Below, piece after piece: positions 47,247 through 57,043 of a DNA stretch of 64,000 nt. Made by a program: the position numbers and the translations under genes. How positions within the stretch are numbered: the stretch's first letter is position 1; each line of letters starts with the position of its first letter. Under the pieces are notes generated by a model. That model was not told the origin of the DNA. It made no database searches and worked only from the letters and a program-made list of their open reading frames with translations. Source of the DNA: Erwinia aphidicola (GTDB lineage Bacteria; Pseudomonadota; Gammaproteobacteria; Enterobacterales; Enterobacteriaceae); contig NZ_JAMKCQ010000001.1 in assembly GCF_024169515.1 (NCBI RefSeq), positions 4,154,001-4,218,000 on the forward strand, read 5' to 3'.

Positions 47247-48446
47247 TTACATCTGCACCAGGTTCTTAATTTTCACGTCCGGATTAACATCCGCTTCGTA
47301 GTCCACGCCGTCCAGACCAAAGCCGAACAGGTGCATGAACTCGGTTTTATAACCGACGAAGTCAGTCAGCTGGTTCAGGTTTTCGTCAGTGACGGTCGGC
47401 CACAGTGCGGAAACCTCGTCCTGAACTTCAGGCTGCAGCTCTTTGTAATCGGCACGCAGGCGGCCGGTGTCATCGAGGATCGGCGAAGCACTGTACAGGC
47501 TGTCTTTAAACAGACCGTAGACCTGCTCGATGCAGCCTTCGTGGGTGCCTTTCTCTTTCATCACTTTGAACAGCAGTGAAAGATAAAGCGGCATTACCGG
47601 GATAGCCGAACTGGCCTGGGTCACTACCGCTTTCAGTACGGAAACGCGTGCGTCGCCGTTACCGTGCGCGGCCAGCTTGTCGCGAATGGAAAGAACGCGT
47701 TTATCGAGATCTTTCTTCGCTTCACCAATTGAGCCGTTCCAGTAGATATCATGGGTGATCTGCTCGCCCAGATAGGTGAAGGCAGTAGTTTTAGCGCCGT
47801 CGGCCAGCACACCCGCTTCCATCAGCGCGTCGATCCACATCTGCCAGTCTTCACCACCCATAACCGCGACGGTGCCTTCGATCTCTTCCTGAGAAGCCGG
47901 TTCCAGGGAGACGTCGGTGATGGTTTCTTTATCGGTGTTCAGCCCACGGGTCACCAACGGCTTGCCGATTGGCTTCAGGGTAGAGTTAAACACTTCACCG
48001 GTGGTTGGGTGGGTACGGCGTGGCGCGGCCAGGCTGTAAACCACCAGGTCAACCTGACCCAGATCCTGCTTAATCATCTCAATGGTTTTCTGTTTCACCG
48101 CGTCGGAGTAGGCGTCACCGTTGATGCTTTTGGCATACAGGCCTTTCTCCTCGGCAAACTCTTCGAACGCCGCAGAGTTGTACCAGCCTGCGGTGGCGGT
48201 TTTATTCTCTTCGCCGGCACGTTCAAAGAACACGCCCAGCGTATCTGCACCGCAGCCAAACGCCGCAGAGATACGCGCCGCCAGGCCGTAACCCGTCGAG
48301 GCGCCAATCACCAGAACTTTTTTCGGGCCGGAAGCGATCTCGCCCTGTTGGGTGACGTATTCGATCTGTTTTTTGACGTTAGCTTTGCAACCCGCCGGAT
48401 GGGCAGTAATACAGATGAAGCCACGGATGCGTGGTTTAATAATCAT
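47247..48446 (-). CDS. fabV: enoyl-[acyl-carrier-protein] reductase FabV
   Basis: Triclosan-resistant trans-2-enoyl reductase of 399 residues, the last step of the fatty-acid elongation cycle (NADH-dependent). It starts [20 protein letters not shown], has the cofactor stretch [16 protein letters not shown] and the catalytic Tyr-X8-Lys in the [17 protein letters not shown] region. It stands alone. Many enterobacteria rely on FabI, so FabV may coexist with FabI elsewhere in this genome. Confidence 0.95.
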   Translation of the reverse strand: MIIKPRIRGFICITAHPAGCKANVKKQIEYVTQQGEIASGPKKVLVIGASTGYGLAARISAAFGCGADTLGVFFERAGEENKTATAGWYNSAAFEEFAEEKGLYAKSINGDAYSDAVKQKTIEMIKQDLGQVDLVVYSLAAPRRTHPTTGEVFNSTLKPIGKPLVTRGLNTDKETITDVSLEPASQEEIEGTVAVMGGEDWQMWIDALMEAGVLADGAKTTAFTYLGEQITHDIYWNGSIGEAKKDLDKRVLSIRDKLAAHGNGDARVSVLKAVVTQASSAIPVMPLYLSLLFKVMKEKGTHEGCIEQVYGLFKDSLYSASPILDDTGRLRADYKELQPEVQDEVSALWPTVTDENLNQLTDFVGYKTEFMHLFGFGLDGVDYEADVNPDVKIKNLVQM

Positions 48447-48593
48447 ATTGACCTCAGTTTATGAAACTTTTTCATTAACTTTTTCATTAACTTTCTCATG
48501 AAATAAGGGCGTCAGAATAGCGCGTAAAGCGGTTCAGGCAAAGTGCGGAAGCGCCGATCTGCCGCTTCGGCTTACTCTGTAAGCGCCAGTTGC

Positions 48594-49934
48594 TTACGGA
48601 TTAAGCGCTTTTAGTGCACTGGCCTGATACTGCGCCATCTCCGCAGGCGGCACCATGCCGCCGCCGGTCGCCCAGACTAAGTGCGTCGCACCGGCCAGCG
48701 CCGCTGCACTGATGCCCTGCTGAGCCAGCTTTTCAGGCTGCGCGCTGATACGCCACGGCCCTGCCATTCCCGCCAGCGCCGACGGTTCCAGCGCCAGCTG
48801 TTCATGCTGATACAGCAGCCCGAGCAGCGCGTACATTTCTTCATCACTGAGAGTATAAAAGGCGCTCAGCAATCGCTCCATTGCGCGGCCGACAAAACCG
48901 GAGGCGCGCCCGACCGCCAGACCGTCCGCTGCGGTAAGGTTGTCGATTCCCAGATCCTGTACCGCGATCTCATCATGCAGGCCGGTGTGTACGCCCAGCA
49001 GCATGCACGGAGAGTGCGTCGGCTCGGCAAAGATGCAGTGAACGCTGTCGCCAAAGGCCAGCTTAAGGCCAAACGCCACGCCGCCGGGGCCACCGCCGAC
49101 GCCGCACGGCAGATAGACCAGCAGCGGATGCTGTGCATCAACCCGGATATTTTCCGCAGCAAACTGCTGCTTCAGCCGCTCCCCGGCCACCGCATAGCCA
49201 AGAAACAGGTTGTGCGAATTCTCGTCGTCGATAAAGAAACAGTGCGGGTCGGACTCGGCCTGACGGCGCCCTTCCGCCACCGCCACGCCGTAATCCTGCT
49301 GATACTCCACCACCTTTACGCCGTGCTCGCGCAGCTTCTGCTTTTTCCACGCGCGCGCATCCGCCGACATGTGGACCGTGACATCAAAACCGAGGCTGGC
49401 ACTCATAATCCCGATCGACAGGCCAAGATTTCCGGTCGAGCCGACGGCAATACGCCGCTGGCTGAAAAACTGGCGCAGCGGCGCGGAGGCAAGGCAGGCA
49501 TAGTTATCCGTCTCCTTCAGCAGCCCGGCATTGATTGCCAGCTTTTCCGCATGCGCCAGCACTTCATAGATGCCGCCGCGGGCCTTAATCGAGCCCGAGA
49601 CCGGCAGGTGGCTATCTTTCTTTAACCACAAACTGCCGGGCAGCGCGTGCTGATAGCGTGCATCAAGCACCGGTTGTAAGCGGGTCAGCGGGCAAATTTC
49701 CGACTCAATGATGCCGTTGCTGGCGCGCGTTTCCGGGAATACCTGCATCAGGTAAGGGGCAAAACGCGCCAGCCGGGCGCTGGCGTCCACCACCTGCTCA
49801 CGCGTCAGGCCGACGTGCGCATAGCCCTGTGCCAGCGTCGTGGCTTTAGGGTTGAACCAGGTAACCGGTTGTAAGGCACACAGCTGATTAACCAGTGGAA
49901 AATTCTGCCTGACCTGTTCTGCATCCATTAACAT
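48594..49934 (-). CDS. dsdA: D-serine dehydratase
   Basis: PLP-dependent fold-II enzyme of 446 residues that deaminates D-serine to pyruvate and ammonia. The PLP lysine is K117 in SGSIKARGG, and the phosphate loop is GSTGNLGLS. The first ATG (49934) lies 8 bases after GGAG, and a second ATG follows two codons later. In E. coli dsdA follows the transporter dsdX and is controlled by DsdC; neither is next to it here. Instead it is divergent from gdhA across 400 bp. Confidence 0.95.
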   Translation of the reverse strand: MLMDAEQVRQNFPLVNQLCALQPVTWFNPKATTLAQGYAHVGLTREQVVDASARLARFAPYLMQVFPETRASNGIIESEICPLTRLQPVLDARYQHALPGSLWLKKDSHLPVSGSIKARGGIYEVLAHAEKLAINAGLLKETDNYACLASAPLRQFFSQRRIAVGSTGNLGLSIGIMSASLGFDVTVHMSADARAWKKQKLREHGVKVVEYQQDYGVAVAEGRRQAESDPHCFFIDDENSHNLFLGYAVAGERLKQQFAAENIRVDAQHPLLVYLPCGVGGGPGGVAFGLKLAFGDSVHCIFAEPTHSPCMLLGVHTGLHDEIAVQDLGIDNLTAADGLAVGRASGFVGRAMERLLSAFYTLSDEEMYALLGLLYQHEQLALEPSALAGMAGPWRISAQPEKLAQQGISAAALAGATHLVWATGGGMVPPAEMAQYQASALKALNP

Positions 49935-50333
49935 GGTGACTTCTCCTGTGGTGGTGGGGTGATGGCCGATTTATGCTTAAACAATGGGAAAAACAGTCAT
50001 TACCGCCAAAGTTTGATCGCATTCAAATTTCTGAAAAATATAAAGAAAAAACCAGATATGCAGTTTATCTGCATAACTACCGCCTGCCAACTGTCGGTCT
50101 GTAAAGTCAGCGCAGGTTTACCCGCTAACTATGCAGTTAGTCATGCTGGATTGTGCTTAAAACACAGGATTTCACATTTATTTAAAAACTTTGAAACCTT
50201 TTTTTGATGTTAAATTAGCGGCGACTTAGTGAGATTCACTGAGTCATCCACGGTATGACAGTATTTATAACTAAGAGCTCCCCGCACGGCATTTGCCCCT
50301 GACGGACAGGCTCTACACATATGAAGGTTTGTT
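49935..50333. other. divergent control region of dsdA and gdhA
   Basis: AT-rich, about 400 bp, with no convincing gene (an 82-codon frame at 49959-50207 has no gene-like features). TATGCAG/CTGCAT-type repeats occur near 50075-50135. A 23-bp palindrome lies at 50223-50245, about 90 bp before gdhA. Confidence 0.5.
50223..50245. promoter_or_regulatory. palindrome upstream of gdhA
   Basis: GACTTAGTGA-GAT-TCACTGAGTC: two 10-bp arms with one mismatch and a 3-base centre. It is a candidate operator for the glutamate dehydrogenase gene. Confidence 0.45.
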
Positions 50334-51608
50334 ATGGAAAAGCTCTCTTACGTTTCTGAAGGCAGCAAGACGGCCTGGTCAACCTATCTGCAGCAGATCG
50401 ATCGCGTCGCGCCGTATCTCGGCGACCTGTCGCGCTGGGTGGATACCCTGCGTCATCCGAAACGTGCACTGATTGTAGACATTCCGCTGCAAATGGACGA
50501 CGGCAGCATCCGCCACTTCGAAGGCTTCCGCGTGCAGCACAACCTGTCGCGCGGCCCGGGTAAAGGCGGTATTCGTTACCATCCTAATGTGGATCTTAAT
50601 GAAGTCATGGCGCTTTCTGCGTGGATGACGATCAAATGTGCGGCGGTTAACCTGCCGTATGGCGGCGCCAAGGGCGGGATCCGCGTTGACCCCTTTGCGC
50701 TGTCGGAAGGCGAGCTCGAGCGCCTGACGCGCCGCTACACCAGCGAAATTGGCCTGATCATCGGCCCGCAAAAAGATATTCCTGCGCCGGACGTTGGCAC
50801 CAACGCCAAAGTGATGGCGTGGATGATGGACACCTATTCAATGAATCACGGCACCACCATCACGGGCGTGGTGACCGGTAAGCCTATCCACCTTGGTGGT
50901 TCACTGGGGCGCGAAAAAGCCACCGGGCGCGGCGTATTTATTACCGGCCGTGAAGTGGCACGCCGCAGCGGCATTGAAATTGAAGGTGCGCGAGTTGCCG
51001 TGCAGGGCTTTGGTAACGTCGGTAGCGAAGCAGCGCGCCTGTTTAACGATGCCGGGGCGCGCGTGGTAGCGATTCAGGACCACAGCGCCACGCTGTTCAA
51101 CGCGGCAGGCATCGACCTGGTCGCGCTGAGCGAGTGGCAGGCAGCCAATAAAAAGATTGCCGGATTCAGCGGCGCAGACGTTATCAGCGATGAGGCATTC
51201 TGGGACGTGGAAATGGAGATTCTGATCCCTGCCGCGCTGGAAGGTCAGATCACCCGTCAGCGCGCGGAAAAACTGCACTGCCGCATCGTGCTGGAAGGCG
51301 CAAACGGCCCAACCTTCCCGGAAGCCGATGACGTGCTGGCCTCACGCGGTATTACCGTCGTGCCGGACGTCGTGTGTAACGCCGGGGGCGTAACCGTCAG
51401 CTACTTTGAGTGGGTGCAGGATATGGCCAGCTTCTTCTGGAGCGAGGACGAAATTAATGAGCGCATGGATAAGCTTATGACCGAAGCGATGGTCCACGTC
51501 TGGGATAAAGCGCGTGAGAAGACGTGCAGCCTGCGCACCGCCGCCTATATCGTGGCGTGCGAGCGCATCCTGATGGCACGTAAGGATCGCGGGATCTATC
51601 CGGGTTAA
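50334..51608 (+). CDS. gdhA: glutamate dehydrogenase (Glu/Leu/Phe/Val dehydrogenase family)
   Basis: A 424-residue amino-acid dehydrogenase, shorter than and different from the E. coli NADP enzyme and closer to the NAD-type enzymes of other bacteria. Visible features: [17 protein letters not shown] (substrate lysine), [10 protein letters not shown] (catalytic lysine region), the dinucleotide motif [12 protein letters not shown] and [13 protein letters not shown]. It interconverts glutamate and 2-oxoglutarate plus ammonia. Followed by a strong terminator. Divergent dsdA also releases ammonia, but a link is only suggestive. Cofactor preference is inferred. Confidence 0.88.
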   Translation: MEKLSYVSEGSKTAWSTYLQQIDRVAPYLGDLSRWVDTLRHPKRALIVDIPLQMDDGSIRHFEGFRVQHNLSRGPGKGGIRYHPNVDLNEVMALSAWMTIKCAAVNLPYGGAKGGIRVDPFALSEGELERLTRRYTSEIGLIIGPQKDIPAPDVGTNAKVMAWMMDTYSMNHGTTITGVVTGKPIHLGGSLGREKATGRGVFITGREVARRSGIEIEGARVAVQGFGNVGSEAARLFNDAGARVVAIQDHSATLFNAAGIDLVALSEWQAANKKIAGFSGADVISDEAFWDVEMEILIPAALEGQITRQRAEKLHCRIVLEGANGPTFPEADDVLASRGITVVPDVVCNAGGVTVSYFEWVQDMASFFWSEDEINERMDKLMTEAMVHVWDKAREKTCSLRTAAYIVACERILMARKDRGIYPG

Positions 51609-51672
51609 GCGCAATATAGTCCCTCAAAAACCGTATTAAAAACCGTATTGAAGTAGGGTTAGCTCGAAGAAT

Positions 51673-51703
51673 GGCAGGCTCCTTTAGGAGCCTGCCTTTT
51701 TTT
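51673..51703 (+). terminator. intrinsic terminator of gdhA
   Basis: Perfect 10-bp arms GGCAGGCTCC and GGAGCCTGCC with a TTTA loop, followed by seven T. The T-run overlaps the stop codon of the opposing gene at 51702. Confidence 0.9.
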
Positions 51704-52127
51704 AACTCTTTTCCGCCCGGGCGTCCGCTTCGGCCTGCTGGTAACGCTGCTTAAATGCCTCGTTCTCTTCGACCAGGCGCAATGCCGCCTCGATCAGTTC
51801 ATTCTGCACCAGCGTATCGGCACCGTCGCTGGTGGCCCAGTGAATGTACATCACGCACAGTGCCGCAACCTGCAGCTGCTCGCCCTCTTCATTGCTGCCG
51901 TCAAACTGATATTCGGCCAGCGACCAGCGGTAAATTTCAGCGACAAATGGCATATCACCACTTTCATCCAGCGCGGGTAAGGTGGCGAACAGTTCCAGCA
52001 TCTCCGGGGTGGCGACGTAGTTCTGGCGGCCAACGGCATCCAGCTGGCGTCCGTGGGCGCGGGCCTTATTGGCCTGTTTGGCTTTCAGTTTGGCGCGTTT
52101 ATTACGTTTGTCCTGTTTGGTGCTCAC
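51702..52127 (-). CDS. conserved hypothetical protein with basic N-terminus
   Basis: A 141-residue protein I cannot name. The first ~28 residues are Lys/Arg/Gln-rich (STKQDKRNKRAKLKAKQANKAR), suggesting RNA or nucleic-acid contact; the remainder is acidic and helical (LVQNELIEAALRLVEENEAFKQRYQQAEADARAEKS). No signal or membrane segment. It is 49 bp before... i.e. downstream of the yeaL-type gene's opposite end, both on the minus strand, and may be co-transcribed with it. Codon use is like its neighbours. Confidence 0.65.
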   Translation of the reverse strand: MSTKQDKRNKRAKLKAKQANKARAHGRQLDAVGRQNYVATPEMLELFATLPALDESGDMPFVAEIYRWSLAEYQFDGSNEEGEQLQVAALCVMYIHWATSDGADTLVQNELIEAALRLVEENEAFKQRYQQAEADARAEKS

Positions 52128-52175
52128 GGCTTTTCTCTGTCAGTAAAAAATTGGGCGGCAGGATAACATATCTGG

Positions 52176-52622
52176 TCAGGATTTCCCGATCATCAGCGAC
52201 ACCAGCCCGGCGGCAATCAGCGGCCCGACCGGCACGCCGCGAAACAGCGAGACGCCGATAATGGTGCCGATCAGCAGCCCACCAACGACGGTAGGCTGGC
52301 TGCTCATCAGCTGCACGCCGCGCCCGCCAACCCAGGAAACAAAAATGCCCACCGCGATTGCCAGCAGCGATTTCCAGTTCAGGAACGAGTGCATCAGCGT
52401 GGTGGATGGCAGCGAACCGCTGGCAATCGGCGCCATCACGCCAATGGTCAGGATGATGATCCCCACCGTGACGCCCTGCTTCTCAATCCACGGGAAGGTT
52501 TGCTGCAGCGGCGTCATGCGAATGGCAACCAGCACCAGCAGCGCAATGGTGACGGTGAGGTTGTGGCTGAAGTAGCTCAGGGCGGCAAGGAACAGCAGAA
52601 TAGCGAGGGTCAAATCGAACAT
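52176..52622 (-). CDS. yeaL: DUF441 membrane protein YeaL
   Basis: A 148-residue inner-membrane protein with four hydrophobic segments, matching E. coli YeaL along its length ([62 protein letters not shown] pattern). Function unknown. It precedes the basic hypothetical gene by about 50 bp on the same strand. Confidence 0.92.
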   Translation of the reverse strand: MFDLTLAILLFLAALSYFSHNLTVTIALLVLVAIRMTPLQQTFPWIEKQGVTVGIIILTIGVMAPIASGSLPSTTLMHSFLNWKSLLAIAVGIFVSWVGGRGVQLMSSQPTVVGGLLIGTIIGVSLFRGVPVGPLIAAGLVSLMIGKS

Positions 52623-52740
52623 TTTTTACCTGATAACAGTTTCGCAACAAAGTGGTGAGCACAGCATAAAGAATTTTTTCAGCAACTCACCCTTTTTTTT
52701 CCTTTACGCCGCCGGCGTGGCCCGCGCCCGCTTCAGGCAA

Positions 52741-53373
52741 TCAGTGGCTGGCATCAATCGCGGCCTGCAGGCTGACCTGCGGACCACTCAGCACCGCCAG
52801 CGTACTGTTAATAAAGCGCTCCGCCCCGCTCATCGACGCCTGCGCCAGCACGATACAGCCCAGGGTGCATTCCGGACGTTGCTGAATATAGTGCGCAATT
52901 TCCTGATGATAGCCGTCAATGTCGCCCTGATTGAACCAGGCCCACGCGCGCGGGATCAGTTCGATCACCAGCCGTTCACCGGGAATAAAGGCGCTAAATA
53001 GCTGGGTGGTGGAGGCCAGCGTCGAGCTGGCGGTGCAGAGCACCAGTATCGTGCCGTGATAGCGCGAGGCGATTTTCGCCAGCGTGGCATCAATGCGCAC
53101 CACCGGTTTGCTGAACGCGACCTCGTATGCTGCCACCCCAAGCGTGGTGCAGGTGACAATCACCGCATCCGCCTGCTGACACAGCTCTTCAATGGCCTGG
53201 CGCGTGGCGGCTGCGATCTCCGGGGTGACCTGCTGCTGCTCAATGGCTTGATCAAAAAGTTCACTCTCCACCCGGTGCAGCAGCTGGACGTCTTCATAGC
53301 CGAGCACGCCGAGCGCCTGCTCGAACACTTCTATATTACTTCTGGCCGCGTGCAGGCAGGCAATGATGGTCAT
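52741..53373 (-). CDS. Asp/Glu/hydantoin racemase-superfamily protein
   Basis: A 210-residue protein of the aspartate/glutamate racemase fold. The first active-site cysteine is present (C75 in VIVTCTTLG), but the position of the second reads VLAQASMSG without cysteine, so a two-base racemase mechanism is unlikely; a lyase, isomerase or esterase-like activity is possible. It is divergent from hpxO across 253 bp. Allantoin racemase (HpxA) belongs to the same superfamily, but HpxA keeps both cysteines, so I do not make that call. Confidence 0.7.
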   Translation of the reverse strand: MTIIACLHAARSNIEVFEQALGVLGYEDVQLLHRVESELFDQAIEQQQVTPEIAAATRQAIEELCQQADAVIVTCTTLGVAAYEVAFSKPVVRIDATLAKIASRYHGTILVLCTASSTLASTTQLFSAFIPGERLVIELIPRAWAWFNQGDIDGYHQEIAHYIQQRPECTLGCIVLAQASMSGAERFINSTLAVLSGPQVSLQAAIDASH

Positions 53374-53626
53374 GGCCGCATCTCCTTTAACGTTGAAATG
53401 CTACTGTGGCAAATATCACAAAAAATGCCAGTAAAAAGGGCCTCTCTGAGAACGAATGTTTCACCCGATAAGCACCGCCGTGGTGCACTGCACCGTATTT
53501 GTTCGCCACTATCCTGCAACCTTTGTTTCAACAACCGCATTGTTCGCCTGCTGGCGGCACTTTTTGTCTCATAAGAAACTGGTATGGAAATTGCTTTTAT
53601 TTACTCATGACGCAAAGGAGAGACAG

Positions 53627-54784
53627 ATGAAAGCAATTATCATAGGTGCCGGTATTGGCGGTATGTGTGCGGCGATTGCGCTGCGGCGCGGCGGCATTGA
53701 GTGCGAGGTGTTCGAGGCGGTGAAAGAGATCAAACCGGTAGGTGCGGCGATCTCAGTGTGGCCAAACGGAGTGAAATGCCTCAACTATCTGGGGATGAGA
53801 GAAGCCCTGCGCGCCATTGGCGGTCCGATGCAGATGATGGCCTACAAAGACGGGTACAGCGCGGAAACGCTGACCCGCTTCAGCCTTGACCCGCTGGTTA
53901 AGGATTCCGGCGAGCGCCCGTATCCGGTAGCGCGTGCCGAGCTTCAGGCGATGCTGTTGGATACCTGGGGGCGCGACTCTGTACAGTTCGGCAAACGGGT
54001 GGTCAGCGTGGAAGAAAAAAGTGACGGTGTCACTGCTTACTTCGACGATGGTTCAGAAGCACACGGCGACCTGCTGATCGCCTGCGACGGCACCCACTCG
54101 GCGATCCGCCAGCACGTGCTGGGTTATGCCACCGAGCGCCGTTACGCGGGCTATGTAAACTGGAACGGCCTGGTGGAGATTGATGAATCACTGGCTCCGG
54201 GCGACCAGTGGACCACCTTTGTCGGTGAAGGCAAACGCGTTTCGCTGATGCCGGTAGCGGGCAACCGCTTCTATTTCTTCTTCGACGTGCCGCTGCCAAA
54301 AGGGCTGGCGCAAGACCGCAGCACCCTGCGCGGCGATCTGAAGGGGTATTTCTCCGGCTGGGCTGCGCCGGTGCAGCAGCTGATCGAACGGCTGAACCCG
54401 GAAACCACTAACCGCGTGGAGATCCACGATATCGAACCTTTTGCGCAGCTGGTTAAAGGCCGGGTAGCGCTGCTGGGCGATGCGGCACACAGCACCACGC
54501 CGGATATCGGCCAGGGCGGCTGTGCGGCGATGGAGGATGCGGTGGTGCTGGCGATGATGCTGCACAGCAATTCGCTGGGCATTGAAGATGCGCTGCTGCG
54601 CTATCAGGACAAGCGCGCCGGGCGGGTAAAGGACCTGGTGCTGAAGGCGCGTAAGCGCTGTGATGTTACCCACGCCAAAGAGCCAGCGGTGACCGCAGAG
54701 TGGTACGCGGGGCTGCGCGAGGAGACTGGCGAGCGCATCCTGAACGGCATGTGCGAAACCATCCAGGGCGGTCCGCTGGCATAG
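53627..54784 (+). CDS. hpxO: FAD-dependent urate hydroxylase
   Basis: Flavin monooxygenase of 385 residues that converts urate to 5-hydroxyisourate with NADH and oxygen, as in Klebsiella HpxO. It has the FAD motif GAGIGG (7-12), the second FAD stretch LLGDAAHSTTPDIGQGG, and the HpxO active-site residues R204 (GEGKRVSLMP) and Y216 at the same numbers as in Klebsiella. The start at 53627 follows AAAGGAG; a longer frame from 53456 is not supported. It provides the urate step for the xanthine dehydrogenase operon 3 kb away. Confidence 0.93.
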   Translation: MKAIIIGAGIGGMCAAIALRRGGIECEVFEAVKEIKPVGAAISVWPNGVKCLNYLGMREALRAIGGPMQMMAYKDGYSAETLTRFSLDPLVKDSGERPYPVARAELQAMLLDTWGRDSVQFGKRVVSVEEKSDGVTAYFDDGSEAHGDLLIACDGTHSAIRQHVLGYATERRYAGYVNWNGLVEIDESLAPGDQWTTFVGEGKRVSLMPVAGNRFYFFFDVPLPKGLAQDRSTLRGDLKGYFSGWAAPVQQLIERLNPETTNRVEIHDIEPFAQLVKGRVALLGDAAHSTTPDIGQGGCAAMEDAVVLAMMLHSNSLGIEDALLRYQDKRAGRVKDLVLKARKRCDVTHAKEPAVTAEWYAGLREETGERILNGMCETIQGGPLA

Positions 54785-54807
54785 CCCGCGATTTGCCCCT
54801 GTAAGCA

Positions 54808-54834
54808 GGGCCGATCGAAACAGAAGATCGGCCC
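54808..54834. repeat. REP-type hairpin
   Basis: Arms GGGCCGATC and GATCGGCCC with a 9-base loop, between the convergent ends of hpxO and dcp. Confidence 0.65.
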
Positions 54835-54841
54835 CTGGGCG

Positions 54842-56980
54842 TTATTCTTGCAAACCCCGGTTGCGCAGCATCGGTTCGATCTCCGGGTCACGCCCGCGCC
54901 AGTCGTGGTAGAGCTGCTTCAGATCTTCGCTGTTGCCGCGTGACAGCACTTTGTCACGGAAGCGCTGACCATTTTCCCGCGTCAGGCCGCCGTGCTCTTC
55001 AAACCACGCAAAGCCATCATCCGCCAGCATTTCGGTCCACAGATAGGCGTAATAACCGGCGGCGTAGCCGTTACCCCAGATATGCTGGAAGTAGCTGGAG
55101 CGATAGCGCGGCGGCACGGCGGCCAGGTTGATTTTCTCCTCGCTCAGCGCGTGCTGTTCAAACTCATCGGTTTTCTGCACTGGCTGGTCGGCATGCAGCC
55201 CGTGCCAGTGCTGATCGAGCAGCGCGGCGGCCAGCAGCTCGCTCATGTCATAGCCTTTGTTGAAGGTGCTGGCACGCAGCATCTTATCGCGCAGCGCCGC
55301 TGGCATCGGCTCCCCGCTCTGGTAGTGGCGGGCGAAGTGGCTGAACACCTGCTGGTTGCTGGCCCAGTGCTCGTTAAACTGCGACGGGAACTCAACAAAA
55401 TCACGCGGCGTCTCGGTGCCGGACAGGCTGGCGTAGCGCTGGTCGGCGAACATGCCGTGCAGCGCATGACCAAACTCGTGGAACATGGTAATCACATCAT
55501 CCCACGACAGCAGCGCAGGCTGGCCGGGCGACGGCTTGCTGAAGTTCGCCACGTTGTAAATCACCGGCTTACTGCCCAGCAGCGTCGACTGCTCGACAAA
55601 GTTGCCCATCCACGCGCCGCCGCCTTTGTTATCACGCTTGAACCAGTCGGCGTAAAACAGCGCCAGCGGCGTGCCGTCTTTATCCAGCACTTCATACACT
55701 TTGACATCCGGGTGATAGACCGGCAGATCGGGGCGTGGCTTAAAGGTAATGCCGTACAGCTGAGTCGCGGCATAGAACACGCCGTTCTCCAGCACGTTGT
55801 TCAGCTCGAAGTAAGGTTTGATCTGCGCCTCGTCGAGGTCATATTTGGCGCGGCGCACCTGCTCGGCGTAGAACAGCCAGTCCCACGGCGCCAGGGTAAA
55901 ACCGCCCTGCTGCTGGTCGATGACCGCCTGGATATCTGCCGCTTCACGCCCGGCGCGCGCGGTGGCTGCCGGGACAATCTGGCGCATAAAATCGAGCGCG
56001 GCCTGCGGGGTTTTCGCCATCTGATCCTGCAGCTTCCAGGCGGCATAGCTGTCGAAGCCCAGCAGTTTGGCCTGCTGCGCCCGCACCTGCGCCAGCCGGG
56101 CAATCAGCTCGCGCGTGTCGTTGGCGTCGCCTTTTTCGGCGCGCGTCCAGCTGGCCTGATACAGTATTTCACGCGTCGCGCGCGCGCTCAGGGTTTGCAG
56201 GTCCGGCTGCTGGGTGGTGTTTTGCAGGGTCAGGAGCCACTGGTTGCTCAGCCCGCGCGCCTGGGCCGCATCGGCCGCTGCGGCAATTTCTCCGGCGCTC
56301 AGCCCGGCCAGCGGCTGCTCGCTGCTGAACAGGACGCCGCCCGCTTTGGTGGCGGCCAGCAGGCGGTTGGTGAAGCGGGTGCTGAGCGTGGCAGACTCCT
56401 GATTCAGCGCTTTGAGCTGAGTTTTATCCGCGTCGGAAAGCTGCGCTCCAGCCAGTTCAAACGCCTGCCAGGTGACCTCTGTCAGCCGCAGCGACTCCGC
56501 ATCCAGCTTCAGCTGCTGGCGCTGCTGATACACCGCGTCCAGCCTGGCGAACAGCTTGCCGTTGAGGTGAATATCGTCGTCGAGCGCCGCCAGTTTTGGC
56601 GACATCTCCTCATCAAGCGCCTGCAGTTCATCACTGGTATTGCCGGAGGTCATCGCGCTGAAAACGTTATACACGCGTGCCAGGCTCTGACCGCTCTGCT
56701 CCAGCGCCAGGTAAGTATTTTCAAAGGTCGGTGCGGCCGGGTTGTCGGCGATGCGGGCGATTTCGGCGCGCTTTTCCGCTATCGCCGCTTCCAGTGCCGG
56801 GCGATAATCGGCACTGTGGATCTTGTCGAAGGGCGGTGCCTGGAACGGCAATGTACTGGCCTTGCTGAACGGGTTATCTTGCTGTCTCTGCATCTGCTGA
56901 TGTTCCTTTTGCGATTCTGCCGCCTGCACGCTGGCGGTGACTGCCATACTGATGGCCCAGACTAACGGTGCAATCCTCAT
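54842..56980 (-). CDS. dcp: peptidyl-dipeptidase Dcp, with signal peptide
   Basis: M3-family zinc peptidase of 712 residues that removes C-terminal dipeptides. The zinc motif is HEFGH at 501-505, and a further zinc-ligand region and the substrate tyrosines are in RYRSSYFQHIWGNGYAAGYYAYLW (split). The N-terminus is a convincing Sec signal (MRIAPLVWAISMAVTASVQA), so this form is periplasmic, unlike the cytosolic E. coli Dcp that starts without one. In E. coli dcp is next to ydfG; here a purine operon lies between. Confidence 0.93.
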   Translation of the reverse strand: MRIAPLVWAISMAVTASVQAAESQKEHQQMQRQQDNPFSKASTLPFQAPPFDKIHSADYRPALEAAIAEKRAEIARIADNPAAPTFENTYLALEQSGQSLARVYNVFSAMTSGNTSDELQALDEEMSPKLAALDDDIHLNGKLFARLDAVYQQRQQLKLDAESLRLTEVTWQAFELAGAQLSDADKTQLKALNQESATLSTRFTNRLLAATKAGGVLFSSEQPLAGLSAGEIAAAADAAQARGLSNQWLLTLQNTTQQPDLQTLSARATREILYQASWTRAEKGDANDTRELIARLAQVRAQQAKLLGFDSYAAWKLQDQMAKTPQAALDFMRQIVPAATARAGREAADIQAVIDQQQGGFTLAPWDWLFYAEQVRRAKYDLDEAQIKPYFELNNVLENGVFYAATQLYGITFKPRPDLPVYHPDVKVYEVLDKDGTPLALFYADWFKRDNKGGGAWMGNFVEQSTLLGSKPVIYNVANFSKPSPGQPALLSWDDVITMFHEFGHALHGMFADQRYASLSGTETPRDFVEFPSQFNEHWASNQQVFSHFARHYQSGEPMPAALRDKMLRASTFNKGYDMSELLAAALLDQHWHGLHADQPVQKTDEFEQHALSEEKINLAAVPPRYRSSYFQHIWGNGYAAGYYAYLWTEMLADDGFAWFEEHGGLTRENGQRFRDKVLSRGNSEDLKQLYHDWRGRDPEIEPMLRNRGLQE

Positions 56981-57043
56981 AACTTTACCCTCATCCCTGT
57001 TGACGAATCACCAGCTTAGGCGCAGATGCGCCGGGTTGCAAAG

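Noticed and set aside
49959..50207. 82-codon plus-strand gene between dsdA and gdhA
   Set aside because: Low-complexity, no ribosome site or conserved character; it lies in a control region.
52741..53373. HpxA allantoin racemase
   Set aside because: Same superfamily and close to hpxO, but the second catalytic cysteine is missing and allantoin genes are not in the window.
54992..56965. Long open frame (657 codons) on the plus strand opposite dcp
   Set aside because: It is the antisense shadow of a GC-rich, well-conserved gene; its translation has no recognisable domain and no ribosome site.
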